This document shows positions 60,286-64,000 of a stretch of DNA of 64,000 nt, piece after piece; position 1 is the first letter of the stretch, and each line of letters begins with the position of its first letter. The DNA is from Ardenticatenaceae bacterium (GTDB taxonomy: Bacteria; Chloroflexota; Anaerolineae; Promineifilales; Promineifilaceae). The position numbers and the translations under genes are program-made. The stretch covers positions 10,754 to 74,753 of the forward strand of contig JACKBR010000025.1 in assembly GCA_020634495.1 (NCBI GenBank), read 5' to 3'. Under the pieces are notes generated by a model. It saw only the letters and a program-made list of their open reading frames with translations, made no database searches and was not told the DNA's origin.

Positions 60286-61473
60286 ATGATTTCTAAGCGT
60301 CTGGCGCGTCGGCCGTTGCCGCCTGCCACAATTGGATCGGCTTATTATGGTTTTTTCTGGCCGATGGTAGCAATATATGCCCCTTATTTTAACGTCTACC
60401 TGCTGGAGTTGGGGTTTAGCGGGGCGCAGATTGGCCTGTTAGCGGCCGTTTTCCCATTGTTTGCTTTGGTGGTTGCCCCAGCCCTTTCTGCCCTGGCAGA
60501 CAGGCGAGGGTGGCGGCTAAGGCTGCTGCAAATCAGCCTGGTGGGCTGGGCCGCGGTTTTGCTGCTCTACCCATTTCTAAGCGGGTTTGCGGCCTTCTTG
60601 CTGTTGGTCATTGTAGAGTCAGCCATGCGCAGCCCGTCTCTGCCCATTGCCGATGGGGTGATTGCCCGCATGGCAACCCGCCACCGGTTGAATTATGGCG
60701 ATATGCGGCTGTGGGGATCATTTGGTTTTGCGGCCGTTTCCATTTTAAGCGGCATGATCTGGCAGCAGGTTGGTTATCGCGTTATGTTTGTGGCGGCTGC
60801 TGTGGCCGTGCTGCCTGCGCTGGTTGTGGCCCGCAAATTAGAAGAAGGGGAGCTGGCGGTGGGAAACGGCCGTCGCTCCATCCTCTTTTTGGCGCAAGAC
60901 AAAGGGCTGGTGATTTTGTACGTCAGCGCTTTTTTACTGGGCATGGCTTTGTTTAGCACCTTCATCTTTGGCGGTGTTTTTATCACCCAGCTAGGCGGCA
61001 GCGAAACGCACATCGGGCTGCTTTTTGGCCTCTCGGCCCTGGCTGAAGTGCCCATCATGCGGCGCAGCGGCATGATTATTCAAAGACTGCAAGGGCCGCA
61101 AACCCTGCTGCTGGCCATGTTTATCTTGGTAATTGGTCTGCTGGGCTTTGCCCTGGCCTGGTCCCCCTGGATGCTAATTTTGGCTGGTGTTGTAAAAGGA
61201 ATTGGCTACGGCTTGCTGTTTGTGGTGCTGGTGCAGCTGCTTAACGAGCGCGCCCCGGAAGGCTGGAGCTCAACGGCGCAGTCGGTGTTTCAGGCGGCGT
61301 TTTTAGGGCTGGCTCCGTTGCTCACGTCGGCGTTGAGCGGCTACATTTATGATGTGTGGGGTGGCGGGCTGCTGTTTGGGTTGATGACGGCCGTCATTGG
61401 CCTGAGCCTTATTTTGCTGCTGCTGGCCATGCGCCAAAATTGGTTCGCCCCGCACGAATGGGAGATGGCATAA
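60286..61473 (+). CDS. Major facilitator superfamily transporter (MFS_1-like)
   Basis: A 395-residue transporter with twelve hydrophobic helices. The PYFNVYLLELGFSGAQIGLL start and the ADRRGWRLRLL loop between helices two and three are typical of the nucleoside/sugar-proton symporter-like MFS_1-like group. The ligand is unknown. TTGGAG precedes the ATG. Single gene in its direction. An NGR tripeptide from ACGGCCGT lies in the central cytosolic loop. Confidence 0.9.
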   Translation: MISKRLARRPLPPATIGSAYYGFFWPMVAIYAPYFNVYLLELGFSGAQIGLLAAVFPLFALVVAPALSALADRRGWRLRLLQISLVGWAAVLLLYPFLSGFAAFLLLVIVESAMRSPSLPIADGVIARMATRHRLNYGDMRLWGSFGFAAVSILSGMIWQQVGYRVMFVAAAVAVLPALVVARKLEEGELAVGNGRRSILFLAQDKGLVILYVSAFLLGMALFSTFIFGGVFITQLGGSETHIGLLFGLSALAEVPIMRRSGMIIQRLQGPQTLLLAMFILVIGLLGFALAWSPWMLILAGVVKGIGYGLLFVVLVQLLNERAPEGWSSTAQSVFQAAFLGLAPLLTSALSGYIYDVWGGGLLFGLMTAVIGLSLILLLLAMRQNWFAPHEWEMA

Positions 61474-61509
61474 AGGTTTTTAGGGAACGGCCGAATCGAT
61501 CAGGCTTGT

Positions 61510-62499
61510 TCACAAAGTCACTTCAGCGCCCAGCCCATGTTCAAGTGCATTCTCCAGAGCAATGCGCCCGGAAATAGCATCCTGCACCGCCACGCCAACC
61601 GATTTGAAGAAGGTGATTTGGGTAGGGCTGGTGCGGCCTGGCTTGAGCCCTGCGGCAATTTCGCCAAGTTCAGCGTGGATGTGCGCTTTGGTGATGAGCC
61701 CAGCTTGCAGCGGCACAATCAGATCGCCCGCTTCTTCCCAGGCGGCCTCGCGAGAATCCACCACAACCAGCGCCTGCCGAACTGTTTCGGCATCTATTTC
61801 TTGCATGGCTGGCGTGTAGGAGCCAACGCCGTTGATGTGTGCCCCAGGCGATACATCTTTGCTGTGGAAGACGGGCTTGCTGCTGGTGGTAGCGGCGCAA
61901 ATGATGTCTGCCCCGCGCACGGCCGTTTCTGGGTTGGTCATAATGCGGATGAGCTGAGGAATGGGGCCGAGGCCGCGCATTTCGCGGGCAAAATCAACAG
62001 CATGTTCGTGCGTGGGGCTGTACACGCGCACCTCACGAATTTTGCGCACCGTGCAAACCGCTTCAAGCTGGGTTCGCGCCTGTACGCCGCTGCCCAAAAT
62101 GGCCACGATGCTGGCATCTGGCTTGGCCAGCAGGTCGGTGGCTGCGCCTGCGCCCGCGCCAGTACGGATGGCGGTCAAAGTCCCACCTTCCATCAGGGCC
62201 AGCGGACGACCCGTCTCAGCATCTAAAACCAAAACGGCCGCATAAATAGTCGGCTCATGCCGGGCGCTGTTTTGCGGAAAAACCGACACGACCTTTACGG
62301 CCAGATCGCTGCTCTGGGCTAAATAGGCAGGCATTACCAGCGTTGTGCCCTGGTGTTGGGTCACATCGACCCGCCCTCGCAGCGGCACAACCGCCTGCCC
62401 GGTAGACAATTGGGCAAACGCTTGCTTCATCCCGGCAATTGCCTCACTCATGGGCAGTGCCAGGCGAACATCTTTAGCAGAAAGGATGTGCATTTTCAT
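61510..62499 (-). CDS. Ornithine cyclodeaminase/mu-crystallin family protein
   Basis: A 329-residue NAD(P)-dependent enzyme. GGTLTAIRTGAGAGAATDLL is the substrate-side motif, AILGSGVQARTQLEAVCTVR the dinucleotide-binding fold, and GADIICAATTSSKPVF follows. Members include ornithine cyclodeaminase, alanine dehydrogenase and ketimine reductase; I cannot choose among them. ATG codons at 62499 and 62493 are both possible. It lies four bases behind the amino-acid binding protein gene, suggesting a joint task in amino-acid use. Confidence 0.93.
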   Translation of the reverse strand: MKMHILSAKDVRLALPMSEAIAGMKQAFAQLSTGQAVVPLRGRVDVTQHQGTTLVMPAYLAQSSDLAVKVVSVFPQNSARHEPTIYAAVLVLDAETGRPLALMEGGTLTAIRTGAGAGAATDLLAKPDASIVAILGSGVQARTQLEAVCTVRKIREVRVYSPTHEHAVDFAREMRGLGPIPQLIRIMTNPETAVRGADIICAATTSSKPVFHSKDVSPGAHINGVGSYTPAMQEIDAETVRQALVVVDSREAAWEEAGDLIVPLQAGLITKAHIHAELGEIAAGLKPGRTSPTQITFFKSVGVAVQDAISGRIALENALEHGLGAEVTL

Positions 62500-62503
62500 G
62501 GTG

Positions 62504-63739
62504 TCACCTGTTGTTGAACTGCCAGACCAGCGGAGGTGGCCAGGTGTTGTTGCGTACGGCCGTATCTAATTCATACACGCCATAGGTGGCCGCGCTGCAT
62601 TCCCCGTTTGTCTGACAATTTAAGATGCCTGTTAATCCGTCGATGCCCTGGCTGGCGGCCAGGCTTTCCCGCAGGGCCATACGGCCAATGACCAATGATC
62701 CATTTTGCCCCACAACGGCCGTATCTTCGATGGCGGCAAACAGCAGGCGAGCCGCATCGTAGGCATAGGCTCCGGCCGTTGAGGTGGGAGGGGCATCATA
62801 GCGGAGAGCCCATTCGGCTAGAAAGTCATCGTAGGCATCCTGGTTGAGGGCTGGATTGGTAAGATACATGCCTGCGGCTGCTTCGCCTGCCCTGCTGGCA
62901 AATGAGCGCGTCAGCAGGCTGTCTCCCCCAACCAGAACGGCCTGGCTCAGCTGGCTGTTTTCCGCCAGGCGGTTAATGAGCAGATTTGCTTCAGGTTCAA
63001 ACAGCGCCAGATAAATCAGCTCTGGCGGGTTGGGGCTGATTTCATCGAGCAAGCTGGCCACATCGGTTTGCCCCACCTGCAAGGTGGCCTGAAAACTGAC
63101 AACGCCGCCCAATTCTGTGAATGTCTGGCTAAACTGCTGGGCCAGCAAGTTGTTGAAGTCGGTTTGATCCTGAAAAACGGCCGCTTGCCGCACGCCTGAC
63201 TGTTCATAAGCAAAATGGGCGGCGACGGTTGCCTGGTGGAGATGGTTGGGTACGGTGCGGAAAAAAGCCAGTTCAGATTGGTTTTCTGTGAGGCTGGGCA
63301 GCGAGCTTGTGGGGGAGATCATGAGCCAATCGTTGCGCTGCACAATGGGCAAAACGGCCGTAGCCACATCTGAACAAGCTGGCCCAATGATGCCCAGCAA
63401 GGTTGGCTCTATCCCAAGGCTTAACAGCGCCTGCTGCCCGGTATTGGCATCGCAGGCTGAGTCCAGAAGCACAAGTTCAATATCGTGGTTTAGCAGCTCT
63501 TCCCCTTGTGCTAAGATGGCCAGGTTTATGCCGCGTGACAGCTCTTGCCCCCAAACGGCCGTATCCCCCGAAGTTGGCAAAAGGGCAGCGATGCGCACAG
63601 GAATATTGGGCCGAATAATGGCACAGCCCAGGGGGTCGGTACAATTAATTGGGTCGCCACGGCAGGCCGACCCGACAAAAAAAAGCACCAGGCAAAAAAG
63701 AAATACGGCCGTGCCAGCGCGACGGTGAAATTTACTCAA
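62504..63739 (-). CDS. Branched-chain amino-acid-type ABC substrate-binding lipoprotein
   Basis: A 411-residue family 6 periplasmic-binding lipoprotein (LivJ/Leu-Ile-Val type). With a TTG start at 63739 the signal peptide is MSKFHRRAGTAVFLFCLVLF and ends in the lipobox VGSAC. The two-lobed fold follows (VRIAALLPTSGDTAVWGQEL, IIGPACSDVATAVLPIVQ, GAYAYDAARLLFAAI). The TTG overlaps the livF stop codon. An in-frame ATG at 63784 inside livF is an alternative but would give an unusually long signal n-region. Confidence 0.85.
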   Translation of the reverse strand: MSKFHRRAGTAVFLFCLVLFFVGSACRGDPINCTDPLGCAIIRPNIPVRIAALLPTSGDTAVWGQELSRGINLAILAQGEELLNHDIELVLLDSACDANTGQQALLSLGIEPTLLGIIGPACSDVATAVLPIVQRNDWLMISPTSSLPSLTENQSELAFFRTVPNHLHQATVAAHFAYEQSGVRQAAVFQDQTDFNNLLAQQFSQTFTELGGVVSFQATLQVGQTDVASLLDEISPNPPELIYLALFEPEANLLINRLAENSQLSQAVLVGGDSLLTRSFASRAGEAAAGMYLTNPALNQDAYDDFLAEWALRYDAPPTSTAGAYAYDAARLLFAAIEDTAVVGQNGSLVIGRMALRESLAASQGIDGLTGILNCQTNGECSAATYGVYELDTAVRNNTWPPPLVWQFNNR

Positions 63740-64000
63740 TCCCCAAATACGCTTTTTGCACCGTGGGGTCTTTTTGCAGTACATCCGCCTTGTCCGTCAG
63801 CACAATCTCCCCCGTTTGCAGCACATAACCGCGATTGGCCACTTGCAGCGCCATGTGTGCGTTTTGCTCCACCAGCAAAATAGTCATGCCTTGCTGGTTA
63901 ATGGTTTCAATCGCCTCAAAAATGACATCAACTAAAACCGGGGCCAACCCCATCGACGGCTCATCCATCAATAAGAGGCGCGGCTTTACCATCAGGGCGC
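63732..64000 (-). CDS. livF: Branched-chain amino-acid ABC transporter ATPase LivF (C-terminal part)
   Basis: The gene runs off the right edge; only the last 89 codons are present. Walker B and D-loop PRLLLMDEPSMGLAPVLVD and the H-loop region MTILLVEQNAHMALQVANRG are clear, as is the C-terminal DKADVLQKDPTVQKAYLG, typical of LivF. It is the last ATPase of a Liv operon whose remaining genes must lie upstream, beyond 64000. Confidence 0.93.
   Translation of the reverse strand, partial: ALMVKPRLLLMDEPSMGLAPVLVDVIFEAIETINQQGMTILLVEQNAHMALQVANRGYVLQTGEIVLTDKADVLQKDPTVQKAYLGIE

Overview
The window reads as an ordinary-density bacterial chromosome segment, roughly half GC, with about 67 protein genes and no rRNA, tRNA or CRISPR array that I could find. 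Gene content points to Chloroflexota (Anaerolineae-like). The clues are the 4-vinyl-reductase-type protein of the kind common in that phylum, a bactofilin-like membrane protein run by an ECF sigma/anti-sigma pair, a free-standing GyrA C-terminal domain, DUF4367-type anti-sigma factors, an effector-associated death-like domain, and many intergenic hairpin repeats. This placement is inference from gene families; no marker gene was compared.

Layout. 1-8.4 kb: fmt, a small DUF4870-like protein, an ECF sigma/anti-sigma/bactofilin-like operon, then a consensus promoter and T-box leader driving two tandem thrS paralogues. 8.6-18 kb: a VapBC-type pair, a sensor kinase, nickel superoxide dismutase with its maturation peptidase, a ferredoxin, fumC, a JAMM protease, plsY and a lipoprotein fusing two solute-binding folds. 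18-31 kb: a nucleotidyltransferase pair, a CYTH protein, an acyl-CoA carboxylase operon (accB, accC, carboxyltransferase), a CBM9-like protein, a lipase, folB, folK, xth, a hemolysin III-type protein, a cyclase, then HicAB and a RelE/HigA-like pair. 31-40.8 kb: a MacB-like exporter, a LolA/DUF4367-like protein, a hybrid kinase, a YcaQ-type glycosylase, and a second ECF sigma/anti-sigma pair followed by a membrane cytochrome c. 40.9-42.9 kb: a small conflict island with a Ham1-like/death-like-domain fusion, HEPN-MNT and an Imm40-like protein. 43.3-45 kb: the GyrA C-terminal-domain protein translationally coupled to a Qnr-like pentapeptide-repeat protein. 45-57.9 kb: an M20 hydrolase, a V4R protein, a three-repeat secreted protein, a degenerate ABC-LytTR regulator, a PadR operon with its operator visible, a membrane seven-blade FG-GAP protein and an ABC-2 exporter cluster. 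58-64 kb: a CAP-domain secreted protein, clpS, an MFS transporter, an ornithine-cyclodeaminase-like enzyme and the end of a branched-chain amino-acid ABC operon.

The most striking property is not a gene. The palindrome ACGGCCGT recurs about 115 times by hand tally (about one is expected by chance), in genes and spacers alike, like the HIP1 palindrome of cyanobacteria. It leaves TAV, NGR and RPF tripeptides in many proteins and is absent from every toxin-antitoxin module in the window. The other candidates for something new are the GyrA-CTD/pentapeptide pair and the Ham1-like/death-like fusion with altered active-site residues.
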